A DNA stretch of 33,213 bases. Source: an uncultured Olsenella sp. Its GTDB lineage: Bacteria; Actinomycetota; Coriobacteriia; Coriobacteriales; Atopobiaceae. Of the stretch, positions 7,547 to 15,375 are shown one piece after another. The notes under the pieces were generated by a model, which did not search any database, was not told the DNA's origin, and saw only the letters and a list, made by a program, of their open reading frames with translations. The translations under genes and the position numbers were made by a program. Position 1 is the stretch's first letter. Every line of letters begins with the position of its first letter. Where the stretch lies: positions 1-33,213 of the forward strand of contig URLM01000018.1 of assembly GCA_900548775.1 (NCBI GenBank), read 5' to 3'.

Positions 7547-8746
7547 ATGGGCAAGCGCGCGCCAAAGAAGGGTTCCCAGAAGGGTTCGCGCAAGCGTAGT
7601 GTCTCGAGTGCCGGCAGGTCCCAGCAGGGCCTGCCGGCCCTTTCTTCTCTCGCGGACCTGCCTGCCTTCTCTGAGCTCACGCCGTCCGAGCGGCAGCGGA
7701 GTGCCTTTGGTGAGGCGGCGGCGCAGGCGGCGCGGGCGCTGGGCTGCGACGTTGACGAGATGGCGCTCGGGTGCGTCGTGCGCCTTGACCGTGGCTTTCC
7801 CGCGGTGGCAACCGCAGATGCGGTCTTTCGCGCAGAGTTCTCGGCGCACATCACCAAGGGTGGCGACTCCCGCGTTGCCGTGGGCGACTGGGTTCTCGCC
7901 CGCATGCCTGCCGGCCATGACATGGGCCTCATCCTGCAGATTCTTCCTCGTGAGAGCGACATAGCCCGTTGGCGTGGCGGCTCGCGAGGGGAGCGGCAGA
8001 CGCTCGCCGCAAACGTGGACGTAGTCCTCGTCGTCCAGCAGCTGGGAGCGGTTCCCGTCTCGTGCGAGAGGATCGCGCGCTCCGCGGTGATTGCGCGAGA
8101 CTGTGGGGCCGAGGTCGCCGTTGTTCTCACCAAGGCCGACCGTGCTCCCAGCCCGGTGCTGGCAGAGGACGTGGCTGCGGTCCGGGACGTTCTGGGCGAG
8201 GAGTGCAGGCTCGTCATGGCCTCCTCGGCGGAAGGCGTGGAGGCAGGGCGTGCCGAGAAGGACGCAGGCGTCCTGGGAGTTCCCTGGGGTCCCGCTGCCG
8301 TGCGCTCGCTTGTTCCCGCGGGCACCGTCGCCATTGTGCTAGGGGAGTCCGGTGCGGGCAAGTCCACGCTGCTCAACGCCCTTCTCGGGCACGATGTGCT
8401 CGAGACCGGTGCCGTGCGCGGATCGGATGACGCGGGACGCCACACCACTGTGGCGCGCCGCATGGTGTCGGTTCCCGGGGGTGGCGTTATCGTGGACGAG
8501 CCAGGGCTGAGGAGCCTGCCGATCGTTGGCCACGAGCGCGGCCTTGCGGCGGTTTTCCCTGAGGTGGCAGATGCCGCACGCGGCTGCCGCTTCTGCGACT
8601 GCACGCACACGCACGAGCCGGGGTGCCAGGTGCGCGAGCTTCTCGCGGCGGGTCAGATTTCTCGGCGTCGATACGATGCGTACGTCGCGCTGGCTGCAGA
8701 GATGCGCGAGAGTGCGCGGACGCTTGACCCCGACATCGTGCTGTAG
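7547..8746 (+). CDS. rsgA: Ribosome small-subunit GTPase RsgA
   Basis: A 399-residue circularly permuted GTPase of the RsgA/YjeQ family, which checks late maturation of the 30S subunit. The motif order is the family hallmark: an N-terminal OB-fold region, then G4 as TKAD (in VVLTKADRA), then G1 GESGAGKS (266-273), then G3 DEPG, then a C-terminal zinc knuckle with Cys/His ligands (GCRFCDCTHTHEPGCQ). The first 35 residues are basic and Ser-rich, which adds length and may bind RNA. A weak AGGAA lies 10 bases before the ATG. The gene follows the Ca-ATPase closely, with no functional link known to me. Confidence 0.95.
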   Translation: MGKRAPKKGSQKGSRKRSVSSAGRSQQGLPALSSLADLPAFSELTPSERQRSAFGEAAAQAARALGCDVDEMALGCVVRLDRGFPAVATADAVFRAEFSAHITKGGDSRVAVGDWVLARMPAGHDMGLILQILPRESDIARWRGGSRGERQTLAANVDVVLVVQQLGAVPVSCERIARSAVIARDCGAEVAVVLTKADRAPSPVLAEDVAAVRDVLGEECRLVMASSAEGVEAGRAEKDAGVLGVPWGPAAVRSLVPAGTVAIVLGESGAGKSTLLNALLGHDVLETGAVRGSDDAGRHTTVARRMVSVPGGGVIVDEPGLRSLPIVGHERGLAAVFPEVADAARGCRFCDCTHTHEPGCQVRELLAAGQISRRRYDAYVALAAEMRESARTLDPDIVL

Positions 8747-9104
8747 CGCAGCGGCTGTCCGAAAGTGGGACTTCTGCGCGACGCTGGTGACCCCTGCAGA
8801 ACAGCGAATCTTTGATACCCGCAATCTCGAGGGACGCACACGATTCCTCCATATTGAGCTTCGTGGCCCGCATGCTGCGCAGACGTGCGGCGGGCTTCGT
8901 TTGGGGACCTTCTCGACGCTGTCGGCTGATAACGTGAAATCGCGAGAAGGCATGATGAAATTCCCGCAATAACAGTCATATGTGACAGAAGCCTGCAAGA
9001 AAGGTGTCAGTAACCGGTAGCTCTTTCTTTGGGAGGCAGCGGAGCAGCGCTTCCCCCACGGGACAATGGTCTCAGCTCATCGCAGTTGGGAGATTGGGGA
9101 GGCC
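8747..9104 (+). other. Spacer before the Tad operon
   Basis: This is 358 bp without a supportable gene. It should hold the promoter of the long tad transcript, but I cannot point to a convincing -35/-10 pair. Reading frames here lack a ribosome site and any recognisable family. The first part (8760-8850) may be a degraded or repeated sequence and would merit a nucleotide search. Confidence 0.5.
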
Positions 9105-9800
9105 ATGTCACGTCGATTCAAGATTGTGCTCTCTGGTGCGTTTGCCGTGCTTGCCGTCGTGCTGTGCCTGGCATACGGGGAGAGCGTGCGAGCCGAGGAG
9201 GAGACGCGTCGCCAGGAGACGCTCACGCGCTATGGCGGCGAGGTGGTGAGTCTCGTCGTGGCTACGACCGAGCTTGACGAGGGGCAGGTCGTGTCCGCAG
9301 GCGATGTCACAAGGCGCGACTGGGTCTCGGACCTCGTGCCCGAGGGTGCCGTCACGGACCTGGACGAGGTCGTGGGAAAGAAGGTCACGGTCGCCGTGGC
9401 GTCTGGGGCTCCGGTCACCCAGCTCAATTTCAGGGAGACGGGGGCGTCGGTCGACGTGCCTTCGGGGATGATCGCGGTCTCAATTCCCATGGCCGAAAAG
9501 CTTGGGGTGGGCGATGGCGTTGCCACGGGCGACAGGCTCGTTGCCTATCGCGTTGCAGATGGGGCGGCAACGGTGCTTGCCCAGGAGGTCGTGGTGCTCT
9601 CGATTCCCGAGGGGACAAGGACGCTCGCCTCGGGCAACCAGGCCATGACCGTCGCGCTTGGGCCAGACGACGTGTCTTCGGTTCTCGCAGCATCAACCGA
9701 AGGGAGCCTGAGGTTCGGCCTTCCCGCCGATGACGTCGACCCTGCTGGCACCGCAATGGTTGCGGCGCCCACGAAGGTCGACCAGGAGGTGGGCGAGTGA
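9105..9800 (+). CDS. cpaB: Flp pilus assembly protein CpaB/RcpC
   Basis: A 231-residue membrane-anchored protein opening the Tad locus. A short basic N-terminus and one membrane helix (about 6-26) are followed by an exported SAF-like region (VVATTELDEGQVVSAGDVTRRDW, about residues 50-72) and a C-terminal beta-rich domain, as in CpaB/RcpC. In Gram-negatives RcpC works with the outer-membrane secretin. Here, without a secretin nearby, it probably sits in the membrane/wall zone. I chose the ATG at 9105 because GGGGAGG lies at 9096-9102. An upstream in-frame start has no ribosome site. The stop overlaps the next start as TGATG. Confidence 0.8.
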   Translation: MSRRFKIVLSGAFAVLAVVLCLAYGESVRAEEETRRQETLTRYGGEVVSLVVATTELDEGQVVSAGDVTRRDWVSDLVPEGAVTDLDEVVGKKVTVAVASGAPVTQLNFRETGASVDVPSGMIAVSIPMAEKLGVGDGVATGDRLVAYRVADGAATVLAQEVVVLSIPEGTRTLASGNQAMTVALGPDDVSSVLAASTEGSLRFGLPADDVDPAGTAMVAAPTKVDQEVGE

Positions 9801-11062
9801 TGGGACATGCGTGGAGCGTCCTTTGCCCCGTCGAAGAGCGCGACTGCATGACCGCGGCGCTCAGGACACTTGATCCTCAGGCGGATTGCGAGTTCGCGCG
9901 GGATGCCGAGGAGCTTCGACGGCGGATGGCGGCCTCCGCGCGCGGCGAGAGGTCCGCGCTCATCGGCCTTACCGCGAGTGGGGTCTCCGACGTGAACCTT
10001 GCGGCGGCCGTTGCTCGGGATGGCCATGCCGATAAGGTCGTGCTCGCCTTAAGGTCCCCTTCTGGATCGCTGCGCTCGCGTGCCGCGCGAGCAGGCGTTG
10101 ATACCGTCATTGACCTGGATGGCGTTGTTTCCGCGCCGTCTGCGGAGAAGGACGTCGCCTCGGTTCCGGGGCTTCTGCCGGAATGTGACGGGGGTCGCGT
10201 ATCGGTGGCCCCGGGACCGTCGCGCGCGTCCGTGGGGGTGCGGGCGCCTGTGCTCACGTTCTGCTCGGGGAGGGGAGGCGTGGGCAAGACGTCGGTCGTT
10301 GCCTGCGCCGCGGCTGCGGCGGCCTCGTGGGGCATGCGGGTAGAGGCCGTTGACCTTGACCTCTCGTGCGGGAACCTCTACGCGGCGCTGGGCCTTGCGC
10401 GTGGGACGGACCTCTCGCGGCTCTCGACGGGCGACCTCGAGGGCCCGGAGCGGCTGTCCAGGCTTGGTGCGCCCTGTGGTGAGCGGATTCGCGTGTGGGG
10501 TCCCTGCGAGCGCCCCGAGACGTCGGAGCTTGCGGCTGCGGTCGTGCCTGGGCTGCTTGCGGCCTTGGCACGTGCTACCGACCTCGTTCTCGTCGACACG
10601 TCGCCGACCTTCTCAGATGCGGTGGCACTTGCCGTGCGCGAGAGCGACCGGGTCGTCCTCGTGCATGACAGAAGGCCGGGCTCCCTGGCGTCTTTATCGC
10701 GCACGAGCGGTCTCGCGGTGAGGCTGGGGGTCGCGCGCACGCGAATCGCTCGCTTGGAGAACCGGGTGAACGTCCGGGACAGGACGGACCAGGCGTTTGG
10801 AAGAGCCGAGGTGGGCCTTGAGGCGGCCCGTGCGTTTAGCGTGCTCGAGGGTGGCGACGAGGTGGCGGACTACCTGGGGTATGGGGACGCCGCGGGCCTC
10901 TTGGAGGTGGGGTCGCCGTTTGCGGAGTCGGTTGCGGCCTGCCTGGCGCAGCTCCTCCAGGAGCTCGGGGTTCTCCCCGAGGCCGAGGCGGCGCAGCACG
11001 CTGCCGAGGGTCTTGCCCCGCGTCGAAGGGGGTTGTTCGGACGGAGGAGGGAGGCGGTCTAG
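9800..11062 (+). CDS. tadZ: TadZ/CpaE-like pilus localisation ATPase
   Basis: A 420-residue ParA/MinD-type protein. The N-terminal third (about 1-130) looks like a degenerate receiver domain. The ATPase half begins with the deviant P-loop GRGGVGKT (157-164), followed by VDLDLSCGN and a DTSPTF segment typical of MinD-like Walker B regions. TadZ proteins mark the polar or focal site of Tad pilus assembly. It starts at the ATG overlapping the cpaB stop (TGATG), with AGGAGGTG at 9784-9791. A GTG three bases earlier is the alternative start. The tadA start follows the stop immediately. Confidence 0.85.
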   Translation: MGHAWSVLCPVEERDCMTAALRTLDPQADCEFARDAEELRRRMAASARGERSALIGLTASGVSDVNLAAAVARDGHADKVVLALRSPSGSLRSRAARAGVDTVIDLDGVVSAPSAEKDVASVPGLLPECDGGRVSVAPGPSRASVGVRAPVLTFCSGRGGVGKTSVVACAAAAAASWGMRVEAVDLDLSCGNLYAALGLARGTDLSRLSTGDLEGPERLSRLGAPCGERIRVWGPCERPETSELAAAVVPGLLAALARATDLVLVDTSPTFSDAVALAVRESDRVVLVHDRRPGSLASLSRTSGLAVRLGVARTRIARLENRVNVRDRTDQAFGRAEVGLEAARAFSVLEGGDEVADYLGYGDAAGLLEVGSPFAESVAACLAQLLQELGVLPEAEAAQHAAEGLAPRRRGLFGRRREAV

Positions 11063-12388
11063 GTGTCTGTGCTCGAGATGGTCCGTGAGGAGGAGGCTAG
11101 GCGAGGGACCGTCGTTTCCAATGAGCGGGACTTGCGACTCCAGCGCCAACGGCTCAAGGCCGCGTTGGTCGAGCGGCTTGGGTTGGCGACCATCGCCTCG
11201 ATGCTTTCTGGAGGCGATGCCTCCCAGGCCCGTACGGCTTTGGCAGTGACCTGCGACGCCATCATTAACACCGGTGGTTACGAGGGACTTTCCGAGCAGG
11301 ACATTGCACGCCTCGTTCGTCAGGTGACAGACGAGATATGCGGGCTTGGCCCCATCCAGCCTCTCCTCGAGGACGAGGGGGTCTCCGAGATCATGATCAA
11401 CGGGTGCGACGCGCTCTTCTACGAGCGCGATGGCGAGGTCTTCTCGGCCCCCTCCGTGTTTGACTCGCCAGAGCAGATCATGATCGTGGTCGACCGAATC
11501 CTCGCACCACTCGGCCGCAGGCTTGACCGCAGCTGTCCCATCGTGAATGCGCGCCTCGCCAACGGAGACCGTGTGAACGCCGTGGCGGATTCCGTTGCCA
11601 TTGGTGGCCCCGTGGTCACCATCAGGCGGTTCTCAAACAGGATCACATCGCTGGGGACCCTGGTAGAACTGGGCTCGCTTCCAGGGTGGTATGCACAGCT
11701 CCTTCGCTGGGCAGTGAGAGCGCGGCGAGGCATTGCGGTGGCTGGCGGCACCGGCTCTGGGAAGACAACGCTCCTCAACGCGCTCTCCTGCGAGATAGAC
11801 CCCGGGGAGCGGATCGTGACCATCGAGGACTCGGCGGAGCTGCGCTTCGATGCGCACCCGGATGTGGTGAGCCTTGAGGCCAGGGGAGCCTCGATTGAGG
11901 GCTCGGGTGAGGTGACCATACGCGACCTGGTCAAGAACTCGCTGCGCATGCGGCCCGACCGCATCGTGGTGGGGGAGGTTCGCGGTGAGGAGTGCGTGGA
12001 CATGCTTGCCGCCATGACGACCGGACACGACGGTTCCATGACTACGCTTCATGCGGGTACGGCAGAGGAGGCCGTGCTGCGCTTGGTTCTCATGGCACGC
12101 TTTGGGATGGACCTGCCCGCCGACATCATTGAGGAGCAGATCGCCTCGGCGCTCGACCTCATCGTGATGTCGCGTAGGGCGCCGGATGGCGCACGCTTTA
12201 TCACTACGACTCACGAGGTTGGGTGGTCAAGGGATGAGAAGGCCGTTGACCTAGCCGAGTGCGTCTCGTTCGACATCGCGGAGAGGCGCTGGAGCCTCGT
12301 TCGCGAGCCGGCGTTCCTGGCACAAGGGGTGAATGACGGGATTCTCGACGAGAGCGAGGTGGATCGATGGAGGTCGTCGTTGTGCTAG
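11063..12388 (+). CDS. tadA: TadA/CpaF pilus assembly ATPase
   Basis: A 441-residue type II/IV secretion ATPase that powers Flp pilus assembly. An N-terminal helical region (1-90) precedes the conserved ISEIMINGCDALFYER segment. The Walker A motif is GGTGSGKT (228-235), followed by the Asp-box region EDSAELRF, the Walker B-like GEVRGEE (Glu305), and the His-box GSMTTLHAGT. It begins with GTG directly after the tadZ stop and is preceded by AGGAGGGAGG (11043-11052). The 3' end overlaps tadB by 22 bp. It should form a hexamer docking onto TadB/TadC at the cytoplasmic face. Confidence 0.95.
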   Translation: MSVLEMVREEEARRGTVVSNERDLRLQRQRLKAALVERLGLATIASMLSGGDASQARTALAVTCDAIINTGGYEGLSEQDIARLVRQVTDEICGLGPIQPLLEDEGVSEIMINGCDALFYERDGEVFSAPSVFDSPEQIMIVVDRILAPLGRRLDRSCPIVNARLANGDRVNAVADSVAIGGPVVTIRRFSNRITSLGTLVELGSLPGWYAQLLRWAVRARRGIAVAGGTGSGKTTLLNALSCEIDPGERIVTIEDSAELRFDAHPDVVSLEARGASIEGSGEVTIRDLVKNSLRMRPDRIVVGEVRGEECVDMLAAMTTGHDGSMTTLHAGTAEEAVLRLVLMARFGMDLPADIIEEQIASALDLIVMSRRAPDGARFITTTHEVGWSRDEKAVDLAECVSFDIAERRWSLVREPAFLAQGVNDGILDESEVDRWRSSLC

Positions 12389-13308
12389 CGGCCGCCGCCT
12401 GCAGCTTCGCGGCGTCGCGCGTGCTTGTCGCGAGCGGGGGGAGGGGAGCGAGAACCCTGGCTTCGAGAGCGCTGCGGTCGTGCGAGCGTCGTGGTGCCCG
12501 AAGGCTCGAATCGCTGGGGAGAAGCCGCCTGATCGCCGAGCTTCTTGGGAGCAGGGACTGGAGAGAGGCTTCCGACGCGCTTGCCGCGCTGCCCCATGAG
12601 GGGCGTCCCGCCCTGCGAAGGGAGTCCGCCTGCGCTGCCCTGCTCGTGCTTGGAGTGGGCATTGCCTGCGTGGGAGGAGTTCTCTTCCTCTCGCCAGTCT
12701 CTGCGGTCGTCCTTTGCATCTCGGAGCGCGTGGCGCTGGGGGCGTGGCGGACCTCGCGCGATCGTCGGAGGGCGCGCGAGATTACGGGAGAGATGCCAGG
12801 CGTGTTCCGTACGCTTGCCGTGGCCATGGGGGCAGGCCAGACCCTCGCGCAGGCGATTGCGTACGTGGGGTCCCATGGCACCGGTCCGGTTGCCTCGGGC
12901 CTTGCCTCGGCATCGCTTGCCCTGCGTTGCGGCGCGTCGACCGAGGATGCCCTCGAGTCCTTGGCCTCTGAGCTCGATGTGCCAGGCATGGGGCTCCTTA
13001 CCACGGCGCTCGTGATCTCTCACAGGACGGGCAGCCCGTTGCGCGACCTTCTTTCGCGGTCTGCTGCCCTTGTCGAGCGGCAGGGGGAGTTCGAGCGCGA
13101 GCTCGAGGTGAAGACCGCCCAGGTGAGGCTCTCGGCGCGCATCGTGTGCAGCCTGCCGTTCCTCATGGTTGCCCTGCTCGCCGTCATCTCGCCGGACTTT
13201 CAGCACGGGCTTCTCTCCCCCGTTGGCCTGGGCAGCGTGGCTTTGGCCGTCGCCCTCGACGCGCTGGCGGTTCTCGTCATCAGGCGGCTCATGAGAGCGG
13301 TGCTCTGA
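12367..13308 (+). CDS. tadB: TadB, pilus assembly inner-membrane platform protein
   Basis: A 313-residue polytopic membrane protein with a type II secretion F domain. There is an N-terminal helix (about 1-20), a basic stretch, a hydrophobic pair (about 85-120), the cytoplasmic T2SSF helices beginning GVFRTLAVAMGAGQTLAQAI, and two C-terminal membrane helices. It pairs with TadC as the platform rotated or pumped by TadA. Translation starts inside the end of tadA (22-bp overlap), with GAGCGAGGTGG upstream. The stop overlaps the tadC start as TGATG. Confidence 0.88.
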   Translation: MEVVVVLAAAACSFAASRVLVASGGRGARTLASRALRSCERRGARRLESLGRSRLIAELLGSRDWREASDALAALPHEGRPALRRESACAALLVLGVGIACVGGVLFLSPVSAVVLCISERVALGAWRTSRDRRRAREITGEMPGVFRTLAVAMGAGQTLAQAIAYVGSHGTGPVASGLASASLALRCGASTEDALESLASELDVPGMGLLTTALVISHRTGSPLRDLLSRSAALVERQGEFERELEVKTAQVRLSARIVCSLPFLMVALLAVISPDFQHGLLSPVGLGSVALAVALDALAVLVIRRLMRAVL

Positions 13309-13964
13309 TGGACGGTCCCGTCCTGGTTGTGGCAAGCGCCTCGTGTGCGGTTCTCGCGAGTCTGCTGGCGAGCGTCGGGGGACGTGCCGGTTCCGCACGG
13401 CACATGGCGCGGGGGGATTACCTCGAGCGTCTTTTCGGCACCGCGTGGGCGCGGCTTGGCATGCTGCCGATGGTGCGTCGGGCTAGGGAGCAAGACCGGC
13501 TCGCAAGGAGGAGGTCTGCCTGCCTGCGCGAGATGCCAACGCTCATTGACGTTCTCACGCTCGGGCTTTCGGCGGGGCTCTCGTTCGACGCCTCGTTGTC
13601 GCTGTACTGCGAGCGCTACCAGACGGAGCTCGCACGGGCGTTCTCGGAGGCGATGCTCAGCTGGAGGATGGGTGTCAAGAGCAGGGAGGAGGCGCTCGAG
13701 GACATGGCTCGCGAGCTGGGAGTGGATGCACTCGCGCGCTTTTCGACCGTCGTGGCGGAGTCGCTCGCCTTTGGCTCTCCCCTGGCGTCGGCGCTCGAGG
13801 CGCAGGCGAGGGCGATACGGGACGAGCAGCGAGCGCAGGTGGAGGAGGAAATCGAGAAGGCACCGGTCAAGATGCTCATCCCACTTGGGGTGCTGGTCGT
13901 TCCGGCAATGCTTCTGGCGATACTGGGGCCGCTACTAGCGTCGGTGGCTTCGTTTGGAAGGTAA
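13308..13964 (+). CDS. tadC: TadC, pilus assembly inner-membrane platform protein
   Basis: A 218-residue partner of TadB with a T2SSF domain. An N-terminal membrane helix (2-22) is followed by the helical domain REMPTLIDVLTLGLSAGLSF and a C-terminal membrane helix pair ending the protein. At 218 residues it is shorter than many TadC proteins (about 280-320), which suggests a reduced N-terminal half. The TGATG overlap with tadB implies translational coupling and fixes the start. The final TAA shares bases with an ATG at 13964, but the next gene probably starts a little later. Confidence 0.85.
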   Translation: MDGPVLVVASASCAVLASLLASVGGRAGSARHMARGDYLERLFGTAWARLGMLPMVRRAREQDRLARRRSACLREMPTLIDVLTLGLSAGLSFDASLSLYCERYQTELARAFSEAMLSWRMGVKSREEALEDMARELGVDALARFSTVVAESLAFGSPLASALEAQARAIRDEQRAQVEEEIEKAPVKMLIPLGVLVVPAMLLAILGPLLASVASFGR

Positions 13965-13993
13965 TGCGTATGTCTTACGGAAAGGAGCGTCAC

Positions 13994-14191
13994 ATGGCAT
14001 GGGCAAGGTTTGGTCTTCGGGTTCGAAAGGCGGCGTCAGACGTGCTTCGCGAGGAGAGCGGTCAAGGCACCACGGAGTACGCGATTCTCGTCGGGGTGCT
14101 CGTGGTTATCGCGATCGTGGCGATCGTGGCGTTCCGGGAGCGGGTCTCGCAGCTGTGGGAGGCGATAGCGAACGGCATCAACTCCCTGTGA
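13994..14191 (+). CDS. flp: Flp-type major prepilin
   Basis: A 65-residue class IVb (Flp) prepilin, the likely main subunit of the pilus. A basic leader ends at the cleavage motif G/QGTTEY, with Glu at +5 and Tyr at +6 of the mature protein, followed by the hydrophobic spine AILVGVLVVIAIVAIVAF and a short tail. I chose the ATG at 13994 because AAAGGAG (13981-13987) lies 6 bases before it. ATGs at 13964 and 13970 lie upstream of that site. A TadV-type prepilin peptidase is needed for processing but is not in this window. The stop overlaps a GTG start of the next gene (GTGA). Confidence 0.92.
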   Translation: MAWARFGLRVRKAASDVLREESGQGTTEYAILVGVLVVIAIVAIVAFRERVSQLWEAIANGINSL

Positions 14192-14691
14192 GCCTGTCGC
14201 GTGCCGTTCTCGCCCTCGTTGTAGTCGCGTGCGTTGTTGCCATCGCGGCCGGAGTGCTGTCTGGCCGCAGGGCGCCAGTCGTGGAGGTCTCCGATGGGTC
14301 GCCGGTCGTGGAGACCTCCGATGGGTCGCCGTCCGTCTCCGTAACTATGACGGGTTCTTCTGGCGACGCGAAGAGCAGTGAGGACAAGGGCACGTCTGCG
14401 GGAGAGGGGGAGCCCGGCGGAGAGGCCTTCGAGTCTTCTGGCCTCTCTGGGGTGCCGGAGGAGGCCGCCGTTCTCGTGCGCGAATACGAGGGACGCGATG
14501 ACTGCGTTCTCGTGAGGTCTGGTTACCTCGACCTGTCTGGTCGGGTCTGGAGCATGGTAGTGGAGGGGTCGGGATGGGTCGACGTCTGCCTTGTCCAAAG
14601 CACGGACGATGGGACTATCGAGACCAAGGTCATGCACATGGACGTCGCGGAGTGGGCGGCGTCGCTTGCCGCCCTCGGATTTGGTGGCTAG
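14188..14691 (+). CDS. Membrane-anchored exported protein in tad operon, unknown
   Basis: A 167-residue protein I do not recognise. It starts with GTG overlapping the flp stop (GTGA) and has one N-terminal membrane helix or uncleaved signal (about 4-24). A Ser/Glu/Gly-rich linker (about 30-90) follows, then a compact C-terminal domain containing VWSMVVEGSGWVDVCL. The linker contains two 27-bp tandem copies (14278-14304 and 14305-14331, two mismatches), giving the peptide pair PVVEVSDGS and PVVETSDGS. No strong Shine-Dalgarno is seen, so translation probably depends on coupling to flp. Its place right after the pilin suggests a minor pilus or assembly role, but that is inference. Confidence 0.65.
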   Translation: MSLSRAVLALVVVACVVAIAAGVLSGRRAPVVEVSDGSPVVETSDGSPSVSVTMTGSSGDAKSSEDKGTSAGEGEPGGEAFESSGLSGVPEEAAVLVREYEGRDDCVLVRSGYLDLSGRVWSMVVEGSGWVDVCLVQSTDDGTIETKVMHMDVAEWAASLAALGFGG

Positions 14692-14882
14692 GTGATGAGA
14701 GCGGCCAGTCAACGCTTGAATACGCGCTGGTACTCATGGCGTTTCTCTCCATGCTGGCTGCTCTGGGGCTCATGTGGCACGCGACGCGGGATGGGGCCAT
14801 TTTGCATCTCGCAACAGAGGCCGCGTCGCATCAGGCATCGGGCGGAACGGTCTCGTGGCTCCAGGACCTTCTGGGGTTCTGA
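14652..14882 (+). CDS. Small Flp/TadE-like pseudopilin
   Basis: Clear coding evidence is the segment GDESGQSTLEYALVLM, a prepilin-type site (G/QSTLEY, Glu at +5, Tyr at +6) with a hydrophobic spine and a tail of about 40 residues, ending at TGA 14880-14882. The start is uncertain, because the frame runs back into the preceding gene. GTG at 14652 gives 76 residues and a 40-bp overlap. ATG at 14574 has a better Shine-Dalgarno (GGAGGGG, 14562-14568) but would overlap by 118 bp. An ATG near 14695 is in a different frame. It probably inserts in the membrane and is processed like Flp. Confidence 0.65.
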   Translation: MGGVACRPRIWWLGDESGQSTLEYALVLMAFLSMLAALGLMWHATRDGAILHLATEAASHQASGGTVSWLQDLLGF

Positions 14883-14883
14883 G

Positions 14884-15375
14884 ATGCGTCGCTGTCACTG
14901 GCGGTTTGCCGGCCTTGACGAGAAGGGGCAGTCGACCGTTGAGGCGGCTGTTCTCCTTCCAGTGGCGATGGTCGTGCTCGCGCTGCTCCTTCAGCCCGCG
15001 ATGCTGCTGTACACACGTGCGGTCATGAGCGGGGTAGCCGCAGAGGGGGCCCGTCTCGCAACAACCGCGACTCAGGACGAGATGGGCTCCCTCGTGGACG
15101 GCTACGTGAGAAGGAGACTGAGGGCGGTTCCGGACGTCGCCTGCTTTCATGCGGGCGGGGCCGATGCCTGGGAGGTCGAGGCCGAGAGCGACGGTGCTCG
15201 CGTACGCGTCTCGGTTCGAGGCCATGCTCGACCGTTGCCCTTGGTAGGGGTGACCGCTGGGTTGGTTGGTCAGATGGACGGTGGGGACGTGCTCCTCTCG
15301 GCGGAGGTCGAGCGGGGGATGCGCTCTGAGTGGGTTGGGGGTGACTACGATGACTGGATTGCCTCGTGGGGGTGA
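14884..15375 (+). CDS. tadE: TadE-like pseudopilin
   Basis: A 163-residue TadE-family minor pilin. The leader ends in DEKG/QSTVEAAVLLP, with Glu at +5 of the mature form, followed by a membrane spine of about 22 residues and an exported domain. The ATG lies one base after the stop of the previous pseudopilin. The Shine-Dalgarno is poor (GGGGTT, 14873-14878), consistent with coupled translation. The 3' end overlaps the next gene by 26 bp. Confidence 0.85.
   Translation: MRRCHWRFAGLDEKGQSTVEAAVLLPVAMVVLALLLQPAMLLYTRAVMSGVAAEGARLATTATQDEMGSLVDGYVRRRLRAVPDVACFHAGGADAWEVEAESDGARVRVSVRGHARPLPLVGVTAGLVGQMDGGDVLLSAEVERGMRSEWVGGDYDDWIASWG

Noticed and set aside
8526..8998. Several frames of 100-220 codons around the rsgA 3' end and the following spacer
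   Set aside because: They overlap the conserved zinc-knuckle end of rsgA or lack start signals. None shows a domain.
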